Source of the DNA: Hominimerdicola alba 8
GTDB taxonomy: Bacteria > Bacillota > Clostridia > Oscillospirales > Ruminococcaceae
Reading direction: 5' to 3'
DNA: 64,000 bases
Assembly (NCBI RefSeq): GCF_000178155.2
Contig: NZ_ADKM02000085.1
Location: forward strand, 62,001 to 126,000
The position numbers and the translations under genes are program-made. The notes under the pieces are model-generated. The model saw only the letters and a list, made by a program, of their open reading frames with translations, was not told the DNA's origin and searched no databases. Shown piece after piece: positions 1 through 8,603 of the stretch. Numbering within the stretch: position 1 is the first letter of the stretch; the number at the start of each line of letters is the position of its first letter.

Positions 1-1083
1 CGTTTTAATGATGCGAATATGGGGCTGACAGAGGCGAACCTGAAAGTTCAGCAGCTTATGGCACTCCTTTCGCCGCTGCTTATGGTAATCATGAATTTCT
101 CGGTAATTGCAGTCATATATATTGGCGGCTGGCAGGTGCAGGCGAAGGAAATGCAGGTTGGCGAGGTAATGGCGGCTATCACCTATCTGACGCAGGTGCT
201 TCACGGCATTATGATGATCTCGATGATGTTCCAGACGATGGCGAGGGCGAGCGCATCGGGCAAAAGAGTCCTTGAAGTGCTTGATACCGAGCCGGTCATA
301 AATGACGGTGATGGTAATGTAAGCGGTACAGAAAAAGGTACTGTTACATTTAGAAATGTGACTTTCGCATACCCTGAGTCCAGCGGTGAACCTGTGCTGA
401 CCGCCATAGATCTTGAAATAAAATCGGGCGAAACTGTGGCGATACTCGGTGCGACGGGTTCGGGCAAATCTTCGCTGGTAAACCTTATACCGCGCTTTTA
501 CGATGCCGATGCGGGCGAAGTGCTGGTGGACGGCGTGAATGTCAGAGAATACAAGCTGGAGGAACTGCGCAGGCGCGTTGGCATAGTTTTGCAGAAGAGT
601 GAACTGTTCTCTGCTTCGGTGGCTGAAAATATCCGCTGGGGCGACGAGTCTGCCGATATGGAGAACATAATGAATGCCGCTAAGATAGCGCAGGCAGATG
701 AATTCATCTCGCGCATGCCTGATGGTTATGACAGTATGATAGCCGAGAAAGGCGCATCACTTTCGGGTGGACAGAAACAGAGAATGTCCATAGCAAGAGC
801 AGTCCTGAAAAAGCCTGAGATACTTATATTTGATGACTCGACTTCTGCCCTTGACTTAGGTACGGAAGCAAGGCTGCAGGCGGCGCTGAAGGAGAGTCTT
901 AGAGGGACTACGGTCATAATGATAGCACAGCGCATCGCAAGTGTCAAAAACTGCGACAGGATAGTAGTGCTGGATCACGGCGCTGTTGTAGGCTGTGACA
1001 CACATGAAAGACTGTTGGCAGACTGCGAGGTCTACCGCGATATCTATGATTCACAGGTGAAAACGAACGGAGGTGAGGTCTGA
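1..1083 (+). CDS. ABC exporter half-transporter, 5'-truncated by the window edge
   Basis: This is the C-terminal part of a fused membrane-plus-ATPase exporter subunit. The frame is open from base 1, so the true start lies upstream. The visible part has the last transmembrane helices, then an ATPase domain with Walker A GATGSGKSS and signature LSGGQ. Walker B is followed by Asp rather than the catalytic Glu (IFDDSTSALD), which marks a degenerate ATP site, typical of one partner of heterodimeric exporters. It overlaps the next exporter gene by one base (TGATG), so the two are translationally coupled and probably form one heterodimer. The transported substrate cannot be read from the sequence. 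Confidence 0.93.
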   Translation, partial: RFNDANMGLTEANLKVQQLMALLSPLLMVIMNFSVIAVIYIGGWQVQAKEMQVGEVMAAITYLTQVLHGIMMISMMFQTMARASASGKRVLEVLDTEPVINDGDGNVSGTEKGTVTFRNVTFAYPESSGEPVLTAIDLEIKSGETVAILGATGSGKSSLVNLIPRFYDADAGEVLVDGVNVREYKLEELRRRVGIVLQKSELFSASVAENIRWGDESADMENIMNAAKIAQADEFISRMPDGYDSMIAEKGASLSGGQKQRMSIARAVLKKPEILIFDDSTSALDLGTEARLQAALKESLRGTTVIMIAQRIASVKNCDRIVVLDHGAVVGCDTHERLLADCEVYRDIYDSQVKTNGGEV

Positions 1084-2921
1084 TGCCCCCCATGCCACCA
1101 AATCCAAACAATAAACAACAGGGTCCTGGCGGACGGCACGCGGCTCTGGTAAATGCGGAGAAACCGCGCAACGCGAAAGAAACTCTCGGCAAACTGCTGA
1201 GTTACATCGGCAGGAGCAGATACATCTTTTTCGGGCTTATGGCGGTCATGCTGATCATGACATTGCTTGGTCTTGCAGCACCTTACATTCAGCAGATAGC
1301 AATTGACTGCATAACTCTTGATAAAGACAAACTGTCCGTAAACACTGACAAGCTGATGAAGTCACTGATAGCGCTGGGCGGAGTTTATCTGCTTAACTCT
1401 GCGTTTTCTTACATGCAGGGGATATTCTCTGCAAGGCTTTCACAACGTACTGTCAGCACCATGAGGCGCGACTTGTTCGGTGACTTGGTAAGGCTGCCGA
1501 TAAAATACTTCGACACTCACAAACACGGCGATATAATGAGCCGAATGACCAACGATGTCGAAAACATCTCGAATACTATCTCGCAGTCGATAGGGTCGCT
1601 TATATCTGGTGTGCTGACAGTCATCGGGTCGATAGTTATAATGCTGATATATTCGCCGCTGTTGACGCTCATATCGCTTTCAACAGTGGTACTGACAATA
1701 TTTGTGTCAGGCAAGATGACAAAATTCATGCGCAAATATTTCCTTGAACAGCAGATAATACTCGGTCGGCTGAACGGTCATGTGGAGGAAATGGTGACGG
1801 GCTGCCGAACTGTGGCTTCATATTCTAAGGAGAAAGCGGCGGCACAGCAGTTCAATGAAATGAGCGATGAACTTCGCAAAACAGGCATTCGTGCGCAGAT
1901 CTGCGGCGGCGTTATGGGTCCGCTGATGAACTGCATATCGAATTTCGGGTTTGTGCTGATCGCGGCTTTCGGCGGGTGGTTCAGTTTTAAAGGCTGGATC
2001 ACTGTCGGTACTATACAGGCATTTATTTTGTACTCGAAACAGTTTTCGCGACCTATCAACGAGATAGCGAACCAGTATGCGAATATACAGACAGCTATCG
2101 CGGGTGCGGAACGCATATTTGAGGTGATGGAAACCAAACCTGAACCCGATGACGGGAAGTCTGAAATGAAAGCAGAGAATGTTCGCGGTGACATTGATTT
2201 TGAGGATATTCGCTTCGGCTATGATGCTGACAAGCCTGTGCTAAAGGGTTTTTCGCTGGAGATCGAGCAAGGACGCAAGATAGCGATAGTCGGCGCTACA
2301 GGTTCGGGCAAGACTACGATAGTCAATCTGCTGACACGTTTTTATGAACCTGACGGTGGCAGGATAACAGTCGATGGCATGGACATTACGGATATACCAA
2401 AAGACGAACTAAGACGATCGATAGGCATAGTTTTGCAGGATACTGTGCTGTTTCGCGGTACGATCGAGGAAAACATCCGCTATGGCAGGGAAGATGCACC
2501 CGAAGAAGATGTTATCCGCGCGGCACGCCATGCAAATGCTGATGAGTTTATACGCCGACTGCCCGATGGTTATAAGACACAGCTGGCAGAAGGCGGTACG
2601 AATCTTTCACAGGGACAGCGTCAGCTGTTGACGATAGCGCGCGCGGTGCTTGCTGACCCTAAAATACTCATTCTTGATGAAGCAACTTCAAGTGTCGATA
2701 CCAGAACTGAAATGCACATTCAGTCTGCAATGGTGGCGCTTATGAAGAACAGGACTTCGCTGATAATCGCACACAGGCTTTCTACCATACGTGATGCTGA
2801 CACCATTGTTGTCATCGATGGCGGGCGTGTTGCCGAAAGCGGCAGACATGAAGAACTCATCGCGAAAAAGGGCTGCTATTATGACCTTTATCAGACGCAG
2901 TTTGCAGGAAACAAGACATAG
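1083..2921 (+). CDS. ABC exporter, transmembrane and ATPase domains (second heterodimer subunit)
   Basis: A 612-residue type IV ABC exporter subunit. A Pro/Asn/Gln-rich cytoplasmic N-terminus of about 35 residues precedes six expected membrane helices (about 45-340) and an ATPase domain. Walker A GATGSGKTT lies near 404-412, the signature LSQGQ near 508, and Walker B ILILDEATSSVD with catalytic Glu about 533. The ATP site is canonical, which complements the degenerate site of the upstream partner. The start overlaps the upstream stop. Family knowledge suggests export of lipids, drugs or peptides; the substrate is unknown. Confidence 0.95.
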   Translation: MPPMPPNPNNKQQGPGGRHAALVNAEKPRNAKETLGKLLSYIGRSRYIFFGLMAVMLIMTLLGLAAPYIQQIAIDCITLDKDKLSVNTDKLMKSLIALGGVYLLNSAFSYMQGIFSARLSQRTVSTMRRDLFGDLVRLPIKYFDTHKHGDIMSRMTNDVENISNTISQSIGSLISGVLTVIGSIVIMLIYSPLLTLISLSTVVLTIFVSGKMTKFMRKYFLEQQIILGRLNGHVEEMVTGCRTVASYSKEKAAAQQFNEMSDELRKTGIRAQICGGVMGPLMNCISNFGFVLIAAFGGWFSFKGWITVGTIQAFILYSKQFSRPINEIANQYANIQTAIAGAERIFEVMETKPEPDDGKSEMKAENVRGDIDFEDIRFGYDADKPVLKGFSLEIEQGRKIAIVGATGSGKTTIVNLLTRFYEPDGGRITVDGMDITDIPKDELRRSIGIVLQDTVLFRGTIEENIRYGREDAPEEDVIRAARHANADEFIRRLPDGYKTQLAEGGTNLSQGQRQLLTIARAVLADPKILILDEATSSVDTRTEMHIQSAMVALMKNRTSLIIAHRLSTIRDADTIVVIDGGRVAESGRHEELIAKKGCYYDLYQTQFAGNKT

Positions 2922-3140
2922 AGCTATGGATAAAACAGTTTAGACTGTATAGAGATAGAAACGGTGCATGTCTGTGTTAACAGATATGCGCTGTTCTTTT
3001 TATGATAAGAATTATCAAATATTGCGGCCGTATAAAATAGATCGGAATGCCGATAATATCGCTTCTTCGCCCTATATGGCAACAGTTCATGACCGATTAT
3101 TGCTGTAATTATATAAAAGTGCGCAAATGCGCCCGAAAAC

Positions 3141-3169
3141 TTGACGATAAGTCATAAAAGTGATATAAT
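3141..3169 (+). promoter_or_regulatory. sigma-A promoter of the GH44 gene
   Basis: TTGACG at 3141-3146 and a perfect TATAAT at 3164-3169 are separated by 17 bp, about 45 bp upstream of the GH44 start. The roughly 220 bp upstream of it, back to the ABC gene, contain no gene I can support. Confidence 0.85.
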
Positions 3170-3213
3170 ACAAATGATATACTTTTGTAAAATAACAATT
3201 ATTGGGAGGGTAT

Positions 3214-5010
3214 ATGAGAAAACTTCGTAAGATCTCTGCGCTGGCGGCGGCAGCTGCGGCGCTTTGCATTGTGGCTACTGCTGCCCATGCTGACGGCGGT
3301 TCGGTAGATATCATGATAGACCTCAGCGCTGAAAAAACACCGATATCGCCCTATATTTTCGGCATAAACGAGGAACTTATGGGCGGTGATGTGATGCCGA
3401 CGGCTATCCGCGCGGGCGGCAACCGTTCTTCTGCTTACAACTGGGAAACCAACGCTTCAAACGCCGGGTCTGACAGGTCGCATATGTCGGATAATTACTT
3501 CCAGCAGACTATGTCGCAGGATCTCTGGGATACACCCGGTGCTATGTCCATCAACCTGCGCAAACGCTGTGACGAGAAACGGAATGCTTATGCCATGACC
3601 ACTTTGCAGCTGGCGGGATATGTTTCGGCAGATATGGACGGGGAGGTCACGCAGGCGCAAAAAGCGCCCTCTGACCGCTGGAACAAAGTGGAACTCGTCA
3701 AGGGCAGTGATCTTACCATGACACCCGATCTTAACGATGGGACTGTTTACATGGACGAATATGTAAACTATCTGATAAATACTCTCGGCACTGCCAAAAA
3801 CGGCGGCATTCAGGGCTATTCGATGGATAATGAGCCGGGACTGTGGCACATGACTCACGCACGCATGCACCCCGAACAGTGTACCTGTGAGGAGATAGTG
3901 GAGAAAAACATAACTATGGCGAAAGCTGTCAAGGAACTTGACCCCGATGCTGAGGTATTCGGACCTGCGCTTTTCGGGTACAGTGCTTTTCAGAGTTTTG
4001 TGAATGCGCCCGACTGGAACGAGATAAAATCGTGGCGTCCTGATTACCGCTGGTTCATTGACTATTATCTGGAAAAGATGAAAGAGGCTGAGGACGAAAA
4101 CGGTGTGCGGCTGATAGATGCCCTTGATATACACTATTACACTGAGGCAAAAGGCGAGTGCGGAGAGCGTTCATGCAAGCACTATACCAACGAAAACTGT
4201 GTAAAGGCGCGGTTCGATTCGGTGCGCAGTCTGTGGGACGAGTCCTATAAAGAGGATAGCTGGATAACCGATACAGGCGGAGAGTTCCTGCCGCTGCTCC
4301 CTAATCTAAAGCAGTCCATCGACCAATTTTATCCAGGTACTAAGATAGCTATAACCGAATATGATTTCGGCGGAAGCTACGATATCTGCGGCGGCATAGC
4401 TGAGGCGGAAGCACTGGGCGTGTTTGCAAAGAATGAAGTCTACCTTGCAACGCTTTTTGCGATGGAGGCTGACTATCAGTGTGCCGCCATCGACCTGTAT
4501 ACCAATTATGACGGGAACGGCGGTCATTTCGGTGATAATCTGCTCAGCTGTGAAAGTTCCGATTTTGAGCGTTCGACCGGCTACGCGGCTATTCACGGTG
4601 ACAACACCGATGTTGTTACACTTGTACTGACCAACAAGGCTTTCAAGGACAAGACAACTGCAAACATAAAGATAAAAGGCGGCGATTACAGTTATGTTCA
4701 TTTATATGGAATGAACAATCTTGCGCCGCAGGTATTTGATATGACTGACAGCAATCCTGCGGTGACTGTCAGCGGTGATACCATCACATATGAGATGGAG
4801 CCTGAAACGGTATCGATGCTGGTCATAGCAAAGGATAAAGACTCGGTGCCTGCCGCAGATGGTCAGTCTGCAAAAGAAGATGCGTCCAAAAAAGAGGATA
4901 GCAAATCTGATAAAAAGAGTTCTTCAAGCGGGACAGCGGCAGCGTTTGCAGGTATCGGCGCGGCTGTTCTCGGTGGGGGATATTTCCTGATGCGCAGGAA
5001 AAAGCAGTAG
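3214..5010 (+). CDS. Secreted, membrane-anchored GH44 endo-beta-glucanase/xyloglucanase
   Basis: This 598-residue precursor matches glycoside hydrolase family 44, retaining enzymes that cut cellulose-type beta-1,4-glucans and xyloglucan. A signal peptide covers about residues 1-27. The GH44 N-terminal signature PISPYIFGINEEL follows at about 45. Putative acid/base Glu207 lies in DNEPG and putative nucleophile Glu382 in ITEYDFG. A C-terminal beta domain precedes a Ser/Lys/Asp-rich linker, then a hydrophobic helix and MRRKKQ tail. No dockerin, carbohydrate-binding module or LPXTG motif is visible, so the enzyme is probably held in the membrane by its C-terminus. ATG 3214 is chosen because GGGAGGG lies 3 bases upstream; an in-frame TTG at 3202 is less likely. 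Confidence 0.93.
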   Translation: MRKLRKISALAAAAAALCIVATAAHADGGSVDIMIDLSAEKTPISPYIFGINEELMGGDVMPTAIRAGGNRSSAYNWETNASNAGSDRSHMSDNYFQQTMSQDLWDTPGAMSINLRKRCDEKRNAYAMTTLQLAGYVSADMDGEVTQAQKAPSDRWNKVELVKGSDLTMTPDLNDGTVYMDEYVNYLINTLGTAKNGGIQGYSMDNEPGLWHMTHARMHPEQCTCEEIVEKNITMAKAVKELDPDAEVFGPALFGYSAFQSFVNAPDWNEIKSWRPDYRWFIDYYLEKMKEAEDENGVRLIDALDIHYYTEAKGECGERSCKHYTNENCVKARFDSVRSLWDESYKEDSWITDTGGEFLPLLPNLKQSIDQFYPGTKIAITEYDFGGSYDICGGIAEAEALGVFAKNEVYLATLFAMEADYQCAAIDLYTNYDGNGGHFGDNLLSCESSDFERSTGYAAIHGDNTDVVTLVLTNKAFKDKTTANIKIKGGDYSYVHLYGMNNLAPQVFDMTDSNPAVTVSGDTITYEMEPETVSMLVIAKDKDSVPAADGQSAKEDASKKEDSKSDKKSSSSGTAAAFAGIGAAVLGGGYFLMRRKKQ

Positions 5011-5056
5011 TGACAGCCGATATTTCTGACAGTCTGTAAAAGTAAATAGTATTGAA

Positions 5057-5089
5057 AATTCCGTCTGCAATTCTTTTGCAGGCGGAATT
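5057..5089 (+). terminator. Rho-independent terminator after the GH44 gene
   Basis: A 14-bp stem (AATTCCGTCTGCAA paired with TTGCAGGCGGAATT, one G-T pair) has a short T-rich loop. The downstream U tract is weak. Confidence 0.65.
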
Positions 5090-5280
5090 TCTGTACAGGC
5101 ATACGTTGGCTGATCTTTATATCACCAAAATGATCTGCCGTTTACATTGTTTGTTTATAGATCTTTGAAAAAATATCAAAATCTTTGCATTATGGAAATG
5201 ATACAAAACTTAACTTATTGATATAATTATTCTGCAAAAAGTGATACTATATAATCACGGAAAATGAAGCGACGGCGGCT

Positions 5281-5384
5281 TATAGCGATCCGCCTTAAAA
5301 TTCAGACAAAATCCAGTCACAAAACCCATAAATCCCAGCTTTTGCGACTGGATTTTGTGAATTTAAAAAGTTGGATTGCTATAG
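5281..5384. repeat. 104-bp hairpin repeat, copy 1 (leader of the GH16 gene)
   Basis: The element begins TATAGCGATCC and ends GGATTGCTATAG, nearly perfect terminal inverted repeats. It also has a long internal inverted repeat (CAAAATCCAGTC and GACTGGATTTTG), so the whole unit folds into one imperfect hairpin. A copy differing at one base lies at 26324-26427. It encodes nothing and resembles a miniature inverted-repeat element. It lies only about 28 bp upstream of the GH16 start. The remainder of the 5011-5412 gap holds the GH44 terminator and AT-rich DNA with a TATAAT at 5250-5255 that lacks a good -35. Confidence 0.85.
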
Positions 5385-5412
5385 TAAAGCCGCAGACGAA
5401 TGGAGGATACAC

Positions 5413-6207
5413 ATGAAAAAAATTACAGCACTTACTCTTGCATTTATGACCGTATTTTCACTGAGCGCCTGCGGTGATAATGCCGAAAAGAATGACAGCA
5501 AAGATGAGGTCGCTTCTGTTGCTGAAGCTGCTTCTGAGGCTGAAGCACCTGCTGAGGAAGAAAACAGCCCCTACACTCTGCTGGGAGATTTCACTAAGGG
5601 TGACTCAGACAAATTCATGTGCTCTGACGGCTGGTCTAACGGCAACATGTTCAACTGCACATGGAAAAAGGACAACACAAGTTTTGAAGACGGTGTGATG
5701 AAGCTGAAAATAGACAGTATCATACCCGATGAATACACGGCGGCTGAACACCGCACCAATGACTTCTACGGCTACGGTCTGTACGAGGTCAGTATGAAGC
5801 CCATCAAGAATGTTGGCGTGGTTTCATCGTTCTTTACATACACAGGTCCGTCCGACGGCAACCCGTGGGACGAGATAGACATCGAATTTCTGGGCAAGGA
5901 CACCACCATCGTACAGTTCAATTATTTTACCGATGGGCAGGGCAACCATGAGTTCGTTTATGATCTGGGCTTTGATGCGGCTGAGGAATTTCATACTTAC
6001 GGTTTTGAGTGGAAGCCTGACAGCATAACTTGGTACGTTGACGGCGAAGCTGTTCACACTGCTGAGGAGAACATACCCTCGACACCAAGCAAGATAATGA
6101 TGAATGTATGGAACGGTAAGGGCGTTGACAGCTGGCTCGGCAAATATGACGGCACCACGCCGCTGACTGCTGAGTATCAGTTTGCCCGCTTCACCGCCGC
6201 TGAATAA
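5413..6207 (+). CDS. GH16 lichenase-type beta-glucanase lipoprotein
   Basis: A 264-residue family 16 glycoside hydrolase, probably an endo-beta-1,3-1,4-glucanase (licheninase) acting on mixed-linkage glucans. The N-terminus is a lipoprotein signal with lipobox LSAC, then a linker rich in Glu and Ala, so the enzyme should be tethered outside the membrane. The catalytic signature DEIDIEF places the nucleophile at Glu154, a helper Asp at 156 and the acid/base at Glu158. The start at 5413 has a GGAGG ribosome site. The gene lies downstream of GH44 but is separated by a terminator and a repeat, so it is probably transcribed separately. No dockerin is visible. Confidence 0.95.
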   Translation: MKKITALTLAFMTVFSLSACGDNAEKNDSKDEVASVAEAASEAEAPAEEENSPYTLLGDFTKGDSDKFMCSDGWSNGNMFNCTWKKDNTSFEDGVMKLKIDSIIPDEYTAAEHRTNDFYGYGLYEVSMKPIKNVGVVSSFFTYTGPSDGNPWDEIDIEFLGKDTTIVQFNYFTDGQGNHEFVYDLGFDAAEEFHTYGFEWKPDSITWYVDGEAVHTAEENIPSTPSKIMMNVWNGKGVDSWLGKYDGTTPLTAEYQFARFTAAE

Positions 6208-6281
6208 CTTACGCATTCCACATTTACCCAACCATATCCATATATCCTGCCGCCTGTTTACCCGCGGGCGGCGCAGCAGCT

Positions 6282-6314
6282 GACCTTTCTTCGGAAGGGT
6301 CTTTTGCTTTTTAT
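6282..6314 (+). terminator. Terminator after the GH16 gene
   Basis: GACCTTTC and GAAGGGTC form an 8-bp stem (one G-T pair) around a TTCG tetraloop, followed by TTTTGCTTTTT. Confidence 0.85.
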
Positions 6315-6359
6315 GCAGACTTTTCACACTTATTCTGTCAATTTTTTCATATGTGGAAG

Positions 6360-6388
6360 TTGACTTGAAGAGCGCGATGTGTTATAAT
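6360..6388 (+). promoter_or_regulatory. sigma-A promoter of the LacI-family gene
   Basis: TTGACT at 6360-6365 and TATAAT at 6383-6388 have 17-bp spacing, upstream of a strong GGGAGGA ribosome site at 6422-6428. Confidence 0.85.
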
Positions 6389-6434
6389 TGATATGAGAAA
6401 GGACTTGCGTTTTATACGTATGGGAGGATATAGA

Positions 6435-7430
6435 ATGAGTGTTACTATAAAGGAAGTTGCAAGGGAAGCCGGCGTTTCCGTAGCAACTGTTTCAAGGGTG
6501 CTGAACGGCAGCTGCAATGTGTCTGAGGATTCTGCGGCGCGGGTCAATGATGCCATAAAAAAGCTGAACTATTCGCCAAATTATCTGGGCAGAAATCTTA
6601 GAAAGCGCGAAACGAATGTAATTCTCTGCATAATGCCGTCTTCTGAGCATTCACTGTATTCAAAGATAGTTGGCGGCATGCAGCGCTATGCCTCGAAGAT
6701 AGGATATGATGTGATAACTGCGGTATCTGACGGCGTTTCGACCGTTGAGGCGCGTCAGATGAACATGCTTTATAACCGCACTGTTGACGGTGTGGTACTG
6801 CTTGGTACGCTGTTCGATGCGCAGTCGCTTAACCGACTGGCTGAGAATTATGATATCGCTCTTTGCTGTGAGGGTGTTACAGGTGCAAATGTGCTGACTG
6901 TTGCGGTGGACGATGAGGGTGCGGCTATCGATGCAGTAAAGGCACTGGTCAAAAAGGGGCACAGTGATATCGCGTTTATCGGTACTAAGTCGGAGGCTAT
7001 ATCTTCCACAGCCCGCGAGAACGGCTACAAGATGGCGCTGGAAGAATGCGGCATACCATATCGTGAGGAACTGGTCTATAAGGACAGTTACGAGTATGCC
7101 TGCGGCTTTGACGCTATGAACTATTTCAACAGCCTTGAAAAGCGCCCGACTGCTATATTTGCTGTTTCCGACCTGTTGGCGATAGCGGCTATACACCGCG
7201 CGTATGAACTGGGTATCGAGGTGGGCAAGGATATCTCGATAATGGGCTTTGACAACATAACCATGTGCGAGATGATGCTTCCAACTGTTTCCACCGTTGA
7301 ACAGCCTTGCGAGAAGATGGGTGAACTTGTCATAGCAAAGCTGATAGAGAATATCCATTCCACCGAAAAAGATAATAAATATTACACTGTTGACCATCGT
7401 GTTATCCTGAGGCAGTCAACAGGCGACTGA
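6435..7430 (+). CDS. LacI-family transcriptional regulator near the beta-glucanases
   Basis: This 331-residue protein has an N-terminal LacI helix-turn-helix (TIKEVAREAGVSVATVSRVL, residues about 4-23), a hinge helix and a periplasmic-binding-protein-like effector domain. ATG 6435 follows GGGAGGA at 6422-6428; the longer in-frame extension has no ribosome site. Such proteins repress or activate sugar genes in response to a sugar ligand. Its position beside GH44 and GH16 suggests a beta-glucan oligosaccharide response, which is inference: I could not identify a convincing shared operator in the GH44 or GH16 upstream regions. It has its own promoter and terminator. Confidence 0.93.
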   Translation: MSVTIKEVAREAGVSVATVSRVLNGSCNVSEDSAARVNDAIKKLNYSPNYLGRNLRKRETNVILCIMPSSEHSLYSKIVGGMQRYASKIGYDVITAVSDGVSTVEARQMNMLYNRTVDGVVLLGTLFDAQSLNRLAENYDIALCCEGVTGANVLTVAVDDEGAAIDAVKALVKKGHSDIAFIGTKSEAISSTARENGYKMALEECGIPYREELVYKDSYEYACGFDAMNYFNSLEKRPTAIFAVSDLLAIAAIHRAYELGIEVGKDISIMGFDNITMCEMMLPTVSTVEQPCEKMGELVIAKLIENIHSTEKDNKYYTVDHRVILRQSTGD

Positions 7431-7438
7431 ACTATACA

Positions 7439-7469
7439 AAAAAGCGGACTGTAAATCAGTCCGCTTTTA
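7439..7469. terminator. Bidirectional terminator between convergent genes
   Basis: AAAGCGGACTG and CAGTCCGCTTT form a stem flanked by A- and T-rich runs. It ends the LacI gene on the + strand and the murT-gatD transcript on the - strand. Confidence 0.85.
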
Positions 7470-7847
7470 TTATGCTTTTTCTTCATGTATCTTTTTCAGG
7501 TCGATCATTATGCCGACCTTAGCGAGGGCTTTTACCGCAGTTTCGATGTCAACAGGGAAAATATCGCTCCTGCCTGTCTGACGCTCGCCATCAAAATGAA
7601 GCAACTGTATGAAATTCTCGGAAAAGTCTTCTTCTGAATACAGCATGCCCATGATATAGCTGTTTTTGATCGCATAGTAGTTGACGGGCTTAAGGCGCAT
7701 CAGTGCTTTTCAGTCCTGCTTCATATCGCGGCACAGACCATCAAAGTCATCGTCAACAAAATTTATCTTGCGGCACTTCATGTTCTGCACGCGCTTTTTC
7801 AGCGGAGATCCAGCCTCCGCTGTTTTCTTTTTGAAAAACGGGAACAT
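7470..7847 (-). pseudogene. Small protein of unknown function with an in-frame TGA
   Basis: Read on the - strand, ATG at 7847 opens a frame of 45 codons to a TGA at 7710-7712. The same frame then continues for 80 codons, 76 of them from the next ATG, to TAA at 7470. The join reads MKQD-stop-KALMRLKP; a TGG-to-TGA change (Trp to stop) would restore one 125-residue protein. A GAGGG ribosome site precedes the 7847 start, and the gene sits 12 bases after gatD, so it appears to be the third gene of the murT operon. The N-terminus is basic (FPFFKKK); no known domain was recognised. A sequencing error, a recent nonsense mutation or readthrough are all possible. Confidence 0.6.
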
Positions 7848-7859
7848 GGGCTTTTACCC

Positions 7860-8603
7860 TCACTTTTTCAGAAGCCTTTCCAGCAGCACCTTGCGGCATT
7901 CGGCTTCAAGTTTGTCGTTTATCTGTTCAGGTTTGTACGGCTGACCTGTCTTGCGCGTCATGCAGTAGGAGATTATGTGGTCTGCAAGTCGAGGGTTCTT
8001 TGAAAGCAGCGGACCGTGAAGATATGTGGCAGTTACATTTTTTTCGGTATAACCCTCTACCGAACTTGCAAACTCATTGCCGTTGCCTGCCAGAACTTTG
8101 CCGAAAGGCGTTTTTACGTTGGTGGTCTGACCGCCGTGATTTTCAAAGCCGATGACTTTGTATTTCTTGTCGCCTAAAGTTGTTTCTACCACGATGTTGC
8201 CGATACACCTTTCGCGCTTGTTGGTAGAAGCCACTGTGTAGTAGTCAAAAAGTCCCAGACCCGGTATCTTCTTGCCGTTGGAATCCTTGTAATACTGCCC
8301 CATCAGCTGGTAGCCGCCGCATATCATCAGGAAGTATACGCCGTTCTCATAAGCCTTGCGTATATTGTCTTTCAGACCCAGCAGGTCATCTGCAAGCAGC
8401 TGTTGTTCAAAGTCAGCACCGCCGCCCAGATAAACTATATCAACGCCGCTGAAATCGGTATCCTTATCGCCGAGATCGTGTTTTATTACCTCAGTTTCGA
8501 TGCCGCGCATCCTGCATCTGTATGAAAGTATCTCAACATTGCCGCTGTCGCCGTATAGATCCAGCATGGCGGGGTACATGTGTAATATCCTCAGTTTATC
8601 CAT
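7860..8603 (-). CDS. gatD: Lipid II isoglutaminyl synthase, glutaminase subunit GatD
   Basis: A 247-residue CobB/CobQ-type class I glutamine amidotransferase. It supplies ammonia to MurT, which converts D-glutamate of the lipid II stem peptide to isoglutamine. The nucleophile is Cys95 in LMICGGYQLMG and the catalytic His is about 196 in TYLHGP. The length is normal for GatD. The start overlaps the end of murT by 8 bases, as expected for the stoichiometric MurT-GatD complex. It acts in the cytoplasm on membrane-bound lipid II. Confidence 0.95.
   Translation of the reverse strand: MDKLRILHMYPAMLDLYGDSGNVEILSYRCRMRGIETEVIKHDLGDKDTDFSGVDIVYLGGGADFEQQLLADDLLGLKDNIRKAYENGVYFLMICGGYQLMGQYYKDSNGKKIPGLGLFDYYTVASTNKRERCIGNIVVETTLGDKKYKVIGFENHGGQTTNVKTPFGKVLAGNGNEFASSVEGYTEKNVTATYLHGPLLSKNPRLADHIISYCMTRKTGQPYKPEQINDKLEAECRKVLLERLLKK

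Noticed and set aside
3457-4134. A 225-codon - strand frame within the GH44 gene
   Set aside because: Antisense shadow of a well-supported enzyme frame; no start signal.
6660-7397. A 245-codon - strand frame within the LacI gene
   Set aside because: It lies wholly inside the LacI coding region, has no family features and is explained by codon-bias shadowing.
7710-7712. TGA as a selenocysteine codon
   Set aside because: The context reads as a lost Trp codon, there is no evident bacterial SECIS hairpin immediately downstream, and no Sec genes were seen in the window.
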